A stretch of DNA of 64,000 nucleotides from Sphingomonas sp. UNC305MFCol5.2. GTDB taxonomy: Bacteria > Pseudomonadota > Alphaproteobacteria > Sphingomonadales > Sphingomonadaceae. How positions within the stretch are numbered: position 1 is the first letter of the stretch; every line of letters begins with the position of its first letter. Below are positions 9,530 through 18,342 of the stretch, one piece after another. The stretch lies in NCBI RefSeq assembly GCF_000712135.1, contig NZ_JOOE01000003.1, forward strand, positions 372,001-436,000, given 5' to 3'. The notes under the pieces are model-generated. The model ran no database searches. It was not told the origin of the DNA and saw nothing but the letters and a program-made list of their open reading frames with translations. The position numbers and the translations under genes are program-made.

Positions 9530-10438
9530 TCAGAATGTCGCCCCGGTGAGCTGTTGGGAGACGTCCCACAGACGAGCCGAGGTCGCGCGGTCCAGCGCCT
9601 GTGCGGGAATCTTCGCTTCTCCCGGAAATCCCCGCGCTTCGTTCCATTTATCCGGGCCGTAGTAGACGCCCGGCCTTGCCTTGGGGGAAGTTGCGGCGAA
9701 CAGGGTCGGCAACGCGCCCTGTGCCGCAGGCTGGAACAGAAACCATAATAACGAGCGCGCCACGCCCATGAGACTCCCGCGGCCAGGCGCATTGTGCAGG
9801 AGCTCGGTTCGCGCGATGCCGGGGTGCGCGGCAATGCTGGAAATGCCCCAACCATTCGCCTCGCTGCGCCGTTGCAGTTCGAGCGCGAACATCAGGCACG
9901 CGAGCTTCGACTGGCTGTAGACGGACATGGCGTGGTACTGCCGCTCGGCATTGAGGTCGTCGAAATCGATTGCGCCGCCGCGCGCCGCAACGCTCGAAAG
10001 CGACACCACGCGGGCGCTGCCGCTCCCGCGCAGGAGCGGCAGGAGCGCTGCGGTCAGTGCGAAGTGACCGAGATGGTTGGTGCCGAGCTGCAATTCGAAG
10101 CCGTCTGCGGTTTCTCGCCGCCTGGGCGGCACCATGACCCCGGCATTGTTGATCAACAGATCGACGCTGTCCTGCTGTCCCCGCAGCCTTTCGCCGAAGC
10201 CCGCGATGGACGCGAGGTTCGCAAGATCGAGCTGTTCGAACCGCACGCGCCCACCCGGCACGGCTGCGCAGATATGCGCGACCGCAACAGCACCCTTTTC
10301 CGGGTTGCGCCCCGCGATGACGACGTCGCCGCCGGCTCGCGCGAGTGCCAGCGCGTCCTCGAACCCGAGACCGCCGGTTCCTGTGACGATCGCAGTGCGT
10401 CCGAGCTGCGAAGGGATGTCCGACACCATCCACGTCAT
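9530..10438 (-). CDS. SDR family oxidoreductase (retinol-dehydrogenase-like)
   Basis: 302 residues. The Rossmann core shows D-L-A, NNAG (LLINNAGVMVPP) and the catalytic YSQSK with an upstream Ser (SLSS). The long C-terminal part (PAAQGALPTLFAATSP...GVYYGPDK) resembles retinol or WW-domain oxidoreductase relatives. The glycine-rich cofactor loop reads VTGTGGLGFE, one residue shorter than the usual TGxxxGxG spacing, so cofactor binding could be altered. It is divergent from a TetR gene across a 78-bp region containing an inverted repeat, suggesting control by that TetR. Confidence 0.88.
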   Translation of the reverse strand: MTWMVSDIPSQLGRTAIVTGTGGLGFEDALALARAGGDVVIAGRNPEKGAVAVAHICAAVPGGRVRFEQLDLANLASIAGFGERLRGQQDSVDLLINNAGVMVPPRRRETADGFELQLGTNHLGHFALTAALLPLLRGSGSARVVSLSSVAARGGAIDFDDLNAERQYHAMSVYSQSKLACLMFALELQRRSEANGWGISSIAAHPGIARTELLHNAPGRGSLMGVARSLLWFLFQPAAQGALPTLFAATSPKARPGVYYGPDKWNEARGFPGEAKIPAQALDRATSARLWDVSQQLTGATF

Positions 10439-10460
10439 AATTCAGCCTTTCCAAAAATCC

Positions 10461-10494
10461 GCACTTGGTGTAAAAATAATATCGCACTGAGTGC
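10461..10494. promoter_or_regulatory. candidate TetR operator pair
   Basis: In the 78-bp divergent gap, GCACTGAGTGC (10484-10494) is a perfect 5-bp-arm inverted repeat around one base, and a degenerate copy GCACTTGGTGT starts 23 bp earlier at 10461. On the minus strand the hexamer TTGCAC, a possible -35 box for the SDR gene, overlaps the perfect copy. This placement fits autoregulation and SDR repression by the adjacent TetR; no clear -10 box was found. Confidence 0.45.
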
Positions 10495-10516
10495 AATTTT
10501 CAAGGGATTTATTTGC

Positions 10517-11155
10517 ATGACGCCTGGCCAAGATATGGCCGTTCCCCGCGAGGGATTGCGCGAGCGCAAGCGCCGCGAGACCCTGCGGCGAATCACGGAC
10601 ACCGGAATCTGCCTGTTCATCGAGAAGGGATATGAAGCCACGACGATCGACGCGATCGCGGCGGCGGCGGGAATATCCCGGCGAACTTTCTTCTATTATT
10701 TCAGATCGAAGGACGACATCCTGCTGTCCCTGCAGAGCGGGATGGGCGAACTGCTCGCCGCCGAGGTGCGCAGCGCGCCGTCGGGCACCCGTCCCGTCGA
10801 CGCCATCCGCAATGCCGTCGTGAAGGTCTGCGCCTCAGTGCCCGCCGACGACATGATCGCCATCGACCGCCTGATGCGTTCCAGCGCCGCCGTTCAGGCG
10901 CGGAAGCAAGCCAGCTATGTTCAGCATGAGGAGACGCTATTCGCCGCGCTTCGCGAACGATGGCCGGAACCCGAACGCGCCACCGGCCTGCGGCTCGTCG
11001 CCTTGCTTGCTATCGGCGCGATCCGTCTCTCGACCGATACTTTCAACCAGGAAGGCGGCACGCGTCCGATTGGGGAGGTGTTGCACGCGGCATTCGCCGC
11101 TCTGGATCTGGAAACCGGATCTCCCCCGCCCGAGGCCTCCGTCCCCAGGCAATGA
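10517..11155 (+). CDS. TetR/AcrR family transcriptional regulator
   Basis: 212 residues from the ATG at 10517 (an ATG six codons later is also possible). The N-terminal DNA-binding domain is typical: RRITDTGICLFIEKGYEATTIDAIAAAAGISRRTFFYYFRSKDDIL, with the recognition helix at AAGISRRTFFYYF. The C-terminal ligand-binding half is not recognisable to a ligand class. Divergent from the SDR gene at 9530-10438, its most likely target. Confidence 0.92.
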   Translation: MTPGQDMAVPREGLRERKRRETLRRITDTGICLFIEKGYEATTIDAIAAAAGISRRTFFYYFRSKDDILLSLQSGMGELLAAEVRSAPSGTRPVDAIRNAVVKVCASVPADDMIAIDRLMRSSAAVQARKQASYVQHEETLFAALRERWPEPERATGLRLVALLAIGAIRLSTDTFNQEGGTRPIGEVLHAAFAALDLETGSPPPEASVPRQ

Positions 11156-11169
11156 TCGGCACTGCCCGA

Positions 11170-11832
11170 TTACCCGTCCGAACCACCTGTCCCAATCCCC
11201 CGCGTCAGCATCGCCGCGACGGTCTCGGCGATCGCTTCGGGGGCGACGTCCTCTTGCCACACGCTGTAGCGCAGGCCGAGGAACACGTTCATCCCCATGA
11301 TCGCCCAGGCATGGACCTCGCCGACATCGTCGCGCACCTCGCCGCGCTCCGCCGCCGCGCGAAGGCGCCTGGCGATGCGATCGGCGGTGGTGGCATAGTG
11401 CATGCGGAAGCTCTCGGGATCGACGAACTCGGCCTCGTCGATGATCCGGTAGATTTCCTTGTGGGTCCGGGCGAACCGGATGAAGGCAAGCAAAGCCGCC
11501 TGCTCCGCGGCGATCTGGCCGGGCGCGTCCTTCAGCGCCGGCGCGACATGTTCGCGGACCTGTTCGGACATGTCGCGGACCAGCGCGCGGAACACCGCGT
11601 CCTTCGAATCGAAATAGGTGTAGAAGCTGCCCAGCGCTACGCCGGCGCGGCGGGTAATCCCGCTGATCGAGCCTTCGTGGAAGCCCTTTTCGCCGAACTC
11701 CTCCGCCGCGGCGTCGAGGATCGCGCGCAGCGTTTTCCGCCCGCGTGCGGTGCGCGGCTCCTTGCCGGCGCTCGCGACTTCGCCGCTGTCCACCCTATGG
11801 GGTGTGGCGTCCACGCCACCGCCGCCTGGCAT
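11170..11832 (-). CDS. TetR/AcrR family transcriptional regulator
   Basis: 220 residues. The HTH domain is clear (LRAILDAAAEEFGEKGFHEGSISGITRRAGVALGSFYTYFDSKDAVFRALV), with a C-terminal TetR ligand domain. It is convergent with the previous TetR gene (14-bp gap) and divergent from the TonB-dependent receptor gene. The intergenic region holds an inverted repeat overlapping the receptor promoter, so repression of the receptor and MFS genes is the natural inference. Confidence 0.92.
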   Translation of the reverse strand: MPGGGGVDATPHRVDSGEVASAGKEPRTARGRKTLRAILDAAAEEFGEKGFHEGSISGITRRAGVALGSFYTYFDSKDAVFRALVRDMSEQVREHVAPALKDAPGQIAAEQAALLAFIRFARTHKEIYRIIDEAEFVDPESFRMHYATTADRIARRLRAAAERGEVRDDVGEVHAWAIMGMNVFLGLRYSVWQEDVAPEAIAETVAAMLTRGIGTGGSDG

Positions 11833-11858
11833 CTGCCCTCTCCCCCTGTTCTTCCAAG

Positions 11859-11887
11859 TTGAAACCCGGTTCAGGTTTCAGTATAGC
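11859..11887 (+). promoter_or_regulatory. promoter with embedded inverted-repeat operator for the TonB receptor
   Basis: TTGAAA (11859-11864) and TATAGC (11882-11887) are separated by exactly 17 bp. An inverted repeat TGAAACC / GGTTTCA (11860-11866 and 11874-11880, 7-bp spacer) starts inside the -35 box and fills the spacer. Binding of the divergent TetR protein there would block RNA polymerase directly. Confidence 0.65.
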
Positions 11888-11942
11888 TTCCTTCGACAGC
11901 TTACAACCCGCGCACGAGACGGGTCGAATTCTGGGGAGGAAA

Positions 11943-14312
11943 ATGACCATGTCACGCCTGATTCCGTCTGCCCGTACGATTCTCCAGGCAGGCGCCGCCT
12001 TTGCCGCGCTTTCCGCAATGCCGGCCCTTGCGCAGGACAACCACGACACGAACGCAGCGGCTTTCGAGAAAGCCGCTCAGGAGGTCACCGACGCGGTCGT
12101 CGAGGACCCCGGCGAGATCGTGGTCACCGCGCGCCGCCGCGAGGAAACGCTGCGCGACGTGCCGATAGCAGTCACAGCCTTCACCGGCGAGCAACTCGAG
12201 GCGTCGGGCGCGCTCGACATCACCGACATCGCCAACACCACTCCCAACGTGACGCTCGAAGTGTCGCGCGGCACCAATTCGACGCTTTCCGCCTTCATCC
12301 GCGGCGTCGGCCAGCAGGATCCGGTCGCCGGGTTCGAGGCCGGCGTCGGCATCTATCTCGACGATGTCTATCTCAATCGTCCGCAGGCGGCGGTGCTAGA
12401 CATCTACGACGTCGAGCGGATCGAAGTGCTGCGCGGGCCGCAAGGCACGCTCTATGGCCGCAACACGATCGGCGGCGCGATCAAATATGTCACGCGTCGA
12501 CTCGGCGACAAGCCGACGTTCAAGCTGCGCGGCACCTATGGCACGTACAACCAGATCGACGGCGTGATCAGCGCCAGCGCGCCGATCGGCGACACCGGGC
12601 TGCGCGTCGGCGCGGCATATGCGCGGCTGACCCGCGACGGCTTCGGCGAAAACCTCACCACCGGCGCAGAGAATTACGACAAGGATCTGTGGGCGGCGCG
12701 CGGCACCATCGAGTTCGAGCCGAGCGCCAGCGCCTTCTTCCGCATTTCGGGCGACTATACCAAGGACGAGAGCCAGCCGCGCGGCGGCCACCGGCTGATC
12801 CCCGGCATCGCCACCGGCGCGCCGGTGCTCGACGACGTCTATGATACGCGCGCCGGCCTCACCAGCCCGGCCCAGGAAGTCGAGGCGTGGGGCGTCACCG
12901 GGCTGATCGAATTGAAGCCCGCAGACTGGCTGACCTTCCGCTCGATCACCAGCTATCGCAAGGACGACAGCGCGACGCCGATCGACTTCGATTCGCTCCC
13001 CGCGGTCCAGGTCGACGTGCCGGCCTTCTACAACAACAAGCAGTTCAGCTCGGAAGCGCAGTTCCTGATCGATACCGGGTCCTTCTCCGGCCTGCTCGGC
13101 ATCTACTATCTCGATGCCGAGGCGCGCACCGTGTTCGACGTGCGCCTGCCGGGCGGCGTGACCGCGCTCACCTACGGCAATGTCTTCACCGATACCGTCG
13201 CGGTGTTCGGCGACTTCACTTACGATCTAGGCGAGATGTTCAGCGTCTCGGCGGGCGGGCGCTACACCTGGGATCAGCGCCAGTCGACGATCCTGCGCCA
13301 GACCTTCCTCGGCGGCGGCTCGCCCTTCTTCGGCGGCACCGGCACGCTGTTCGCGACCACTTCGAACTTCCGTGGCAGCGCCGATTTCGCGCAGTTCACG
13401 CCGCGCGCATCGATCAGCTTCAAGCCGAATGCGGACCACAATCTCTATGCAAGCTGGGCCAAGGGCTTCAAGGGCGGCGGCTTCGACCCGCGCGGCCAGT
13501 CGACTGCCTGCCGCACCCCGGCAGGCGGCGCCTGCACTCCGCAGCAGGTCTATGATTTCCTTGCCTTCGACCCCGAGAAGGTCACGACCTACGAGATCGG
13601 CTACAAAGCCAGCCTGTTCGATCGCCGCGTCAACCTGGCGCTCGCGGCGTTCCAGTCGGACTATACCGACGTGCAGGTGCCCGGCTCGATCGGCACGACG
13701 GTCAATGGCCAGCAGACCTTCATCGGCGTCACCACCAATGCCGGCAAGGCGCGGATCAAGGGCGTCGAATTCGAGGGCAATGTAATCGCCTCGCGCAATC
13801 TCGGCGCGCCCGGCGGCACGCTCAACCTGAGCTGGACGCTCGGCTATCTCGACGCGAAATATCTGCACTTCATCGATGCGCGCGGGATCGACGTGGCGAA
13901 CCGCCGGAAGATCCAGAACACGCCCGATCTGACGGCGAGCGGCACGCTGGCTTATTCGGTGCCGGTCGGCGACGGCTCGATCAGCGCCAGCGCGACGGTG
14001 TCGTACCGCGGCGATTCGCAACAGTTCGAGCTGCGCACGCCGATGCTCGACCAGCCGGCCTATACCTTGCTCGACGCCAATCTCGTCTGGGACATCAACC
14101 AGACCTTCTCGCTCGGCATCCACGGCCGCAACCTGACCAATGAGCGCTACATCGTCGCGGGCTATAACTTCCTCGCGCAGAATCCCGACACCGGCGATTT
14201 CCTGCGCACCCCGGCGGGGGCGTATATCCCGACGCTCGGCAGCGAAGGCGTGCTCACCGCTTATTACGGCAATCCGCGCCAGGTGTTCGTGACCGGCACG
14301 GTCAAGTTCTGA
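11943..14312 (+). CDS. TonB-dependent receptor
   Basis: 789 residues from the ATG at 11943, 2 bases after GGGGAGGA; the longer frame from 11745 runs through the promoter and is rejected. A signal peptide (ending near ALAQ) precedes a TonB box-like EIVVTA, the plug domain (VPIAVTAFTGEQLEASGALDITDIANTTPNV..., VERIEVLRGPQGTLYGRNTIGGAI) and a 22-strand type barrel ending in an aromatic residue (VKF). It should import a siderophore, plant compound or other large nutrient across the outer membrane; the substrate cannot be read from sequence. The downstream MFS carrier probably takes the substrate onward. Confidence 0.93.
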   Translation: MTMSRLIPSARTILQAGAAFAALSAMPALAQDNHDTNAAAFEKAAQEVTDAVVEDPGEIVVTARRREETLRDVPIAVTAFTGEQLEASGALDITDIANTTPNVTLEVSRGTNSTLSAFIRGVGQQDPVAGFEAGVGIYLDDVYLNRPQAAVLDIYDVERIEVLRGPQGTLYGRNTIGGAIKYVTRRLGDKPTFKLRGTYGTYNQIDGVISASAPIGDTGLRVGAAYARLTRDGFGENLTTGAENYDKDLWAARGTIEFEPSASAFFRISGDYTKDESQPRGGHRLIPGIATGAPVLDDVYDTRAGLTSPAQEVEAWGVTGLIELKPADWLTFRSITSYRKDDSATPIDFDSLPAVQVDVPAFYNNKQFSSEAQFLIDTGSFSGLLGIYYLDAEARTVFDVRLPGGVTALTYGNVFTDTVAVFGDFTYDLGEMFSVSAGGRYTWDQRQSTILRQTFLGGGSPFFGGTGTLFATTSNFRGSADFAQFTPRASISFKPNADHNLYASWAKGFKGGGFDPRGQSTACRTPAGGACTPQQVYDFLAFDPEKVTTYEIGYKASLFDRRVNLALAAFQSDYTDVQVPGSIGTTVNGQQTFIGVTTNAGKARIKGVEFEGNVIASRNLGAPGGTLNLSWTLGYLDAKYLHFIDARGIDVANRRKIQNTPDLTASGTLAYSVPVGDGSISASATVSYRGDSQQFELRTPMLDQPAYTLLDANLVWDINQTFSLGIHGRNLTNERYIVAGYNFLAQNPDTGDFLRTPAGAYIPTLGSEGVLTAYYGNPRQVFVTGTVKF

Positions 14313-14323
14313 CGCCGCAACCT

Positions 14324-14430
14324 CCCTCTCCCGCTTGCGGGAGAGGGCCGGGGAGAGGGTTCAGCGCGATGCCGTCGTGCTTCTTTCCCGACTCACCCTC
14401 ACCCAACCCTCTCCCGCAAGCGGGAGAGGA
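14324..14430. repeat. palindromic repeat, CCCTCTCCCGC family
   Basis: Two self-complementary units (CCCTCTCCCGCTTGCGGGAGAGGG at 14324-14347 written here by position and ends CCCTC...GAGGG; and 14407-14429) in inverted arrangement between the receptor and MFS genes. The same family occurs inside pheS at about 23350-23445. Confidence 0.85.
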
Positions 14431-14446
14431 CTATTAAGGGCCAGCG

Positions 14447-15700
14447 ATGAACGACACCCATTACGCTCCGCGCCCATCCTACCCCGCAGTCGTCCTCGCG
14501 ATGCTGCTGCTCGTCTACACCTTCAACTTCCTCGACCGGCAGATCCTCAGCATCCTCGCCCAGCCGGTGAAGAAGGATCTCGGGCTCGACGATGCACAGC
14601 TCGGCATGCTCGGCGGGCTTGCCTTCGCGGCGCTCTATTCGACGCTGGCGATCCCGCTGGCACTGCTCGCCGATCGCACCAGCCGGACCTGGGTGATCAC
14701 CGTGTCGCTCGGCGTATGGAGTGCGTTCACTGCCTTGTGCGGCTTCGCGCAGAACTTCACGCAGATGTTCCTGTTCCGCCTCGGCGTCGGGGTCGGCGAG
14801 GCGGGCGGAGTCGCGCCTAGCTATGCGCTGATCTCGGATTATTTCCCGCCCGAGAAGCGCGCGCGGGCGCTTTCGATCTATTCGCTCGGCATTCCGCTGG
14901 GCGCGGCGGGCGGCGTGCTGCTCGGCGGCTATATCGCGCAGAATGTCGAGTGGCGCACGGCGTTCGTCGTCGTCGGGCTGGCCGGACTGGTGATCGCTCC
15001 CTTCTTCAAGCTGATCGTCAAGGATCCGCCGCGTCCCGCGGCGACGCGCGACGCAATGCCGGTGTCACGCGTGTTCCCGATCCTCGCCGCCAAGCCGGCC
15101 TTCTGGCTCATGGCGTTCGGCGCCGCGGCGGGATCGATGTGCGGATACGGCGTGGCCTTCTGGCTGCCGAGCCTGATGCAGCGCAGCTTCGCTCTGACTC
15201 TCGTCCAGACCGGCCAGTTCTTCGGCGCATTGCTGCTCACCGGCGGCGTCGCGGGGATATTGCTCGGAGGCTGGCTCGGCGACCGGCTCGGCGCGCGCAA
15301 CCGCCGCTGGTACGCGCTGGCGCCTGCGATCTGCTACGCCGCGGGCGCGCCGTTGTTCGTCGCCGGCGTGCTGTCGAGCAGTTGGCCGATCGCCTTCACC
15401 TTGTTCCTGCTGCCCCAGGCCCTGGTCTATGTCTGGCTCGGCCCGGTGCTCACTGCGGTCCAGCACCTCGTCCCTGCGCATATGCGCGCGACCGCGTCGG
15501 CGAGCTTCCTGCTGATCAACAATTTGATCGGGCTGGGGCTCGGCAGCTGGGCGATCGGATCGCTCTCCAAGGCGCTGACCCCGGCCTATGGCGACGAGGC
15601 GCTGCGCTACGCGATCGCGGCGGGGTTGTGCCTGTATCTCGTAGCCGGCGCGCTGATGGCGCTGGCCAGCCGGTTTCTCCAGCAGGACTGGGTAGATTAG
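14447..15700 (+). CDS. MFS transporter (spinster-like)
   Basis: 417 residues with about 12 predicted membrane helices. The first helix and loop (VYTFNFLDRQILSILAQPVKKDLGL) and the intracellular loop (LADRTSRTWVI, R-x-G-V-G-V-G-E-A-G) are typical of the spinster-related group of the major facilitator superfamily. Located 134 bp after the TonB receptor, with only a palindromic repeat between, so the pair probably forms an uptake route from outer to inner membrane. The substrate is unknown. Its stop overlaps the convergent prfC stop. Confidence 0.9.
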   Translation: MNDTHYAPRPSYPAVVLAMLLLVYTFNFLDRQILSILAQPVKKDLGLDDAQLGMLGGLAFAALYSTLAIPLALLADRTSRTWVITVSLGVWSAFTALCGFAQNFTQMFLFRLGVGVGEAGGVAPSYALISDYFPPEKRARALSIYSLGIPLGAAGGVLLGGYIAQNVEWRTAFVVVGLAGLVIAPFFKLIVKDPPRPAATRDAMPVSRVFPILAAKPAFWLMAFGAAAGSMCGYGVAFWLPSLMQRSFALTLVQTGQFFGALLLTGGVAGILLGGWLGDRLGARNRRWYALAPAICYAAGAPLFVAGVLSSSWPIAFTLFLLPQALVYVWLGPVLTAVQHLVPAHMRATASASFLLINNLIGLGLGSWAIGSLSKALTPAYGDEALRYAIAAGLCLYLVAGALMALASRFLQQDWVD

Positions 15701-17274
15701 CGCTCGCGCGTCGCCGCGAACTTCACCTTCGAATAGCGATCGGCGATATACCCGACTTCCCACGCCGATTTGGCGAGGAACACCGGGTTGCCGTCGCGGT
15801 CCTTCGCCATTGCGCCGCGGTTGAGGCCCATGAACTCCTCGAGTGCCTTGGGGTCTTCGCTCGACACCCAGCGCGCAGTCTCGAACGGCGCGGGCTCGAG
15901 CCCGGCCGCGACCTTGTATTCGGCGTCGAGACGGCTGAGCAGCACGTCGAGCTGGAGCTGGCCGACCACGCCGATGATCCAGTTCGAGCCGATATCGGGA
16001 TAGAAGACCTGCGTCACGCCCTCTTCGGCCATGTCGTCCAAGGCTTTGCGCAGCTGCTTGGTCTTGGTCGGATCCTTGAGCGCGACGCGGCGCAGGATCT
16101 CGGGCGCGAAATTGGGCAGGCCGGTGAAGCGCACATCGGCGCGCTCGGACAGCGTGTCGCCCACCCGGAGCGTGCCGTGATTGGGAATCCCGATGATGTC
16201 GCCCGGATAGGCCTCGTCGGCGAGTTCGCGCTCGCGTGCGAAGAACAGGATCGGCGAGTGGATCGCGATCGGCTTGCCGTGGCCGCTGGGCGTCAGTTTC
16301 ATGCCGCGCCTGAAGGTGCCGGAGCATAGCCGCATGAACGCGATGCGATCACGGTGATTGGGGTCCATGTTCGCCTGGACCTTGAACACGAAGCCGGTGA
16401 CTTCGTCGCGCGAGGGCTCGACCGGGGCGGGTTCGGCGGGCTGGGCACGCGGCGGCGGGGCGAAGCTGGCAAGCGCCTCGATCAGCGAATCGACGCCGAA
16501 TTCCTTGAGCGCCGAGCCAAAATAGACCGGCGTGAGATCGCCATGGCGATAGGCCCCGGCGTCGAATTCGGGATAACCGACCCCGGCCAATTCGACTTCC
16601 TCGCGCAGCTTGGCGAGATTTTCGGCACTGAGGATCGCGTCGAGCTGCGGATCGTCGAGCCCGCTGGTCTGGACCACCTTGCCCTGGAATTCGCGGCTAT
16701 TGCCCTCGGGGAGGAGCAGGCGCTTCGTCGCGAGATCGTAGATCCCTTCGAAATTGCCGCCCATGCCGACCGGCCACGTCATCGGCGTCACGTCGAGCGC
16801 GAGCAGGTTCGCCACCTCGTCGAGGATGTCGAACACTTCGCGGCCTTCGCGGTCGACCTTGTTGACGAAGGTGATGATCGGCACGTTGCGCAGGCGGCAG
16901 ACCTCGAACAATTTCCGCGTCTGACTCTCGATGCCCTTGGCGACGTCGATCACCATCACCGCCGAGTCGACCGCGGTCAGCGTGCGATAGGTGTCTTCGG
17001 AAAAGTCCTCGTGGCCCGGCGTGTCGAGTAGGTTGAAGGTCACCCCTTCGCGCTCGAAGGTCATCACCGAGCTGGTCACCGAAATGCCGCGCTGCTGCTC
17101 GATCTTCATCCAGTCCGAGCGCGCGCGCCGCGCGGCGCCGCGTGCCTTGACCTCGCCGGCCAGGTGGATCGCGCCGCCGAACAGCAGCAATTTCTCGGTG
17201 AGCGTGGTCTTGCCGGCGTCGGGGTGCGAGATGATCGCGAAGGTACGGCGGTCGTTGATGTGGTCGGAAGGCAT
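15697..17274 (-). CDS. prfC: peptide chain release factor 3
   Basis: 525 residues, normal for RF3. GTPase motifs are in order: P-loop HPDAGKTT (17-24), DTPGH (84-88) and NKVD (about 139-142), followed by the EF-Tu-like domain II and the RF3 C-terminal domain (YPDIGSNWIIGVVGQLQLDVL). RF3 is a ribosome-bound GTPase that recycles RF1/RF2 after termination. The start at 17274 gives the standard N-terminus MPSDHINDRRTFAIISHPD. It converges on the MFS gene with a 4-bp overlap of the two ends. Confidence 0.97.
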   Translation of the reverse strand: MPSDHINDRRTFAIISHPDAGKTTLTEKLLLFGGAIHLAGEVKARGAARRARSDWMKIEQQRGISVTSSVMTFEREGVTFNLLDTPGHEDFSEDTYRTLTAVDSAVMVIDVAKGIESQTRKLFEVCRLRNVPIITFVNKVDREGREVFDILDEVANLLALDVTPMTWPVGMGGNFEGIYDLATKRLLLPEGNSREFQGKVVQTSGLDDPQLDAILSAENLAKLREEVELAGVGYPEFDAGAYRHGDLTPVYFGSALKEFGVDSLIEALASFAPPPRAQPAEPAPVEPSRDEVTGFVFKVQANMDPNHRDRIAFMRLCSGTFRRGMKLTPSGHGKPIAIHSPILFFARERELADEAYPGDIIGIPNHGTLRVGDTLSERADVRFTGLPNFAPEILRRVALKDPTKTKQLRKALDDMAEEGVTQVFYPDIGSNWIIGVVGQLQLDVLLSRLDAEYKVAAGLEPAPFETARWVSSEDPKALEEFMGLNRGAMAKDRDGNPVFLAKSAWEVGYIADRYSKVKFAATRER

Positions 17275-17303
17275 CGCGGCCCTCTAGCCGGTTAACACCC
17301 CAT

Positions 17304-17448
17304 CGTCACCCCGGCCCCTTCGACTGCCTGCAAGGCAGGCGCTCAGGACAGGCTTGTGCCGGGGTCCACCGGGATGCCAGGCGAGATGCAGGAACCTCTT
17401 GCTGCTCGCGGGAGGCATGGTGGACCCCGGAACAAGTCCGGGGTGACG
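17304..17448. repeat. REP-like inverted repeat, CGTCACCCCGG family
   Basis: CGTCACCCCGG at the left and CCGGGGTGACG at the right, with internal GGGGTCCACCGGGATG and TGGTGGACCCCGG forming further inverted pairs, and a CTGCCTGCAAGGCAGG hairpin inside. It fills the gap between the aldose epimerase-like gene and prfC. Sister copies are at 20269-20375 and 25716-25822. Confidence 0.85.
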
Positions 17449-17465
17449 AAGAGCAAAAGGGACGA

Positions 17466-18332
17466 TCAACCCGCCAGCGTCACCTGCATGCTGAAGGTGC
17501 GCGATTCGCCGGGCGCGAAGCGGAGGATGCCGGGCTTGTCCCAGATCTCGCCGTCGAAACCAACCGGATCGGCGATGCCGTGCCAGGGCTCGATGCAGAC
17601 GAATCGCGCGCCCGGTTTGGTCCAGATACCGAGCTTCGGCATGCCCGCAAAGCCGATCTCGAGCCCCGACCCTTCGCCGCCGTCATAGCGCAGCGACTGG
17701 CTCTCCAGCCGGTCCCAAACCAGCGCATCGCGCTCGAACATCTGATCGGTGAGCTTCAGCGCGCGCCCGTCGAGTGGGCTCGGCCGGTTCTCGGGCGCGA
17801 TCCAGCCGCCGAGCGCGATCGCCGAGAGCGCGGCCGGCTCCGGTTCCTCGAAGACGATGCGGTGATCCGCGCGCGGACGGCCGAAAGGCAGCGGCCAGGC
17901 GAAGGCCGGATGGAAGCCGAAGCTGGCGGGCATGTCGCGATCGCCGGTGTTGGTCACAATGACGTCCGTCGCCAGCGTCGCGCCGGTCAGCGTGAACGCC
18001 GCGTCGAGTGTGAAGGCGAAGGGATAGACCGCGCGCGTCTCGTCATTGTCGGACAGCCGGAAAACCGCGCGGTTCGCGGCCTGCTCGACCAGCGCGAACT
18101 GCTGCCGCCGCGCGAAGCCATGCTGCGGCAGCGGATATTCCTTGCCGTCGAGGCGATATTTGTCGCCCATCAGCCGCCCGACGATCGGGAACAGCAACGG
18201 CGCCCGCCCGGCCCAAAAGGCCGGATCGGCATCGGTCATCAGCTCGCGCCCGGCGCCGTCGCGCAGGCTCGAAAGCTCGGCGCCGAGCGAATTGATCCGC
18301 GCGTCGAGCATTTCGCTGGCGATCTCGATCAT
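17466..18332 (-). CDS. aldose 1-epimerase family protein (LacX-like)
   Basis: 288 residues from the ATG at 18332, preceded by GAAGG; the longer frame to 18980 reads antisense through the CGNR gene and is rejected. The body shows the galactose-mutarotase-type beta-sandwich features LLFPIVGR, HGFAR, FGFHPAFAWPL and CIEPWHGIAD. The conserved His residues and the terminal Glu region match the LacX-type subgroup, which interconverts sugar anomers or acts on phosphorylated sugars in the cytosol. The start lies 10 bp after the upstream CGNR gene, so they may be co-transcribed. Confidence 0.85.
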   Translation of the reverse strand: MIEIASEMLDARINSLGAELSSLRDGAGRELMTDADPAFWAGRAPLLFPIVGRLMGDKYRLDGKEYPLPQHGFARRQQFALVEQAANRAVFRLSDNDETRAVYPFAFTLDAAFTLTGATLATDVIVTNTGDRDMPASFGFHPAFAWPLPFGRPRADHRIVFEEPEPAALSAIALGGWIAPENRPSPLDGRALKLTDQMFERDALVWDRLESQSLRYDGGEGSGLEIGFAGMPKLGIWTKPGARFVCIEPWHGIADPVGFDGEIWDKPGILRFAPGESRTFSMQVTLAG

Positions 18333-18342
18333 CCAAAACCCT

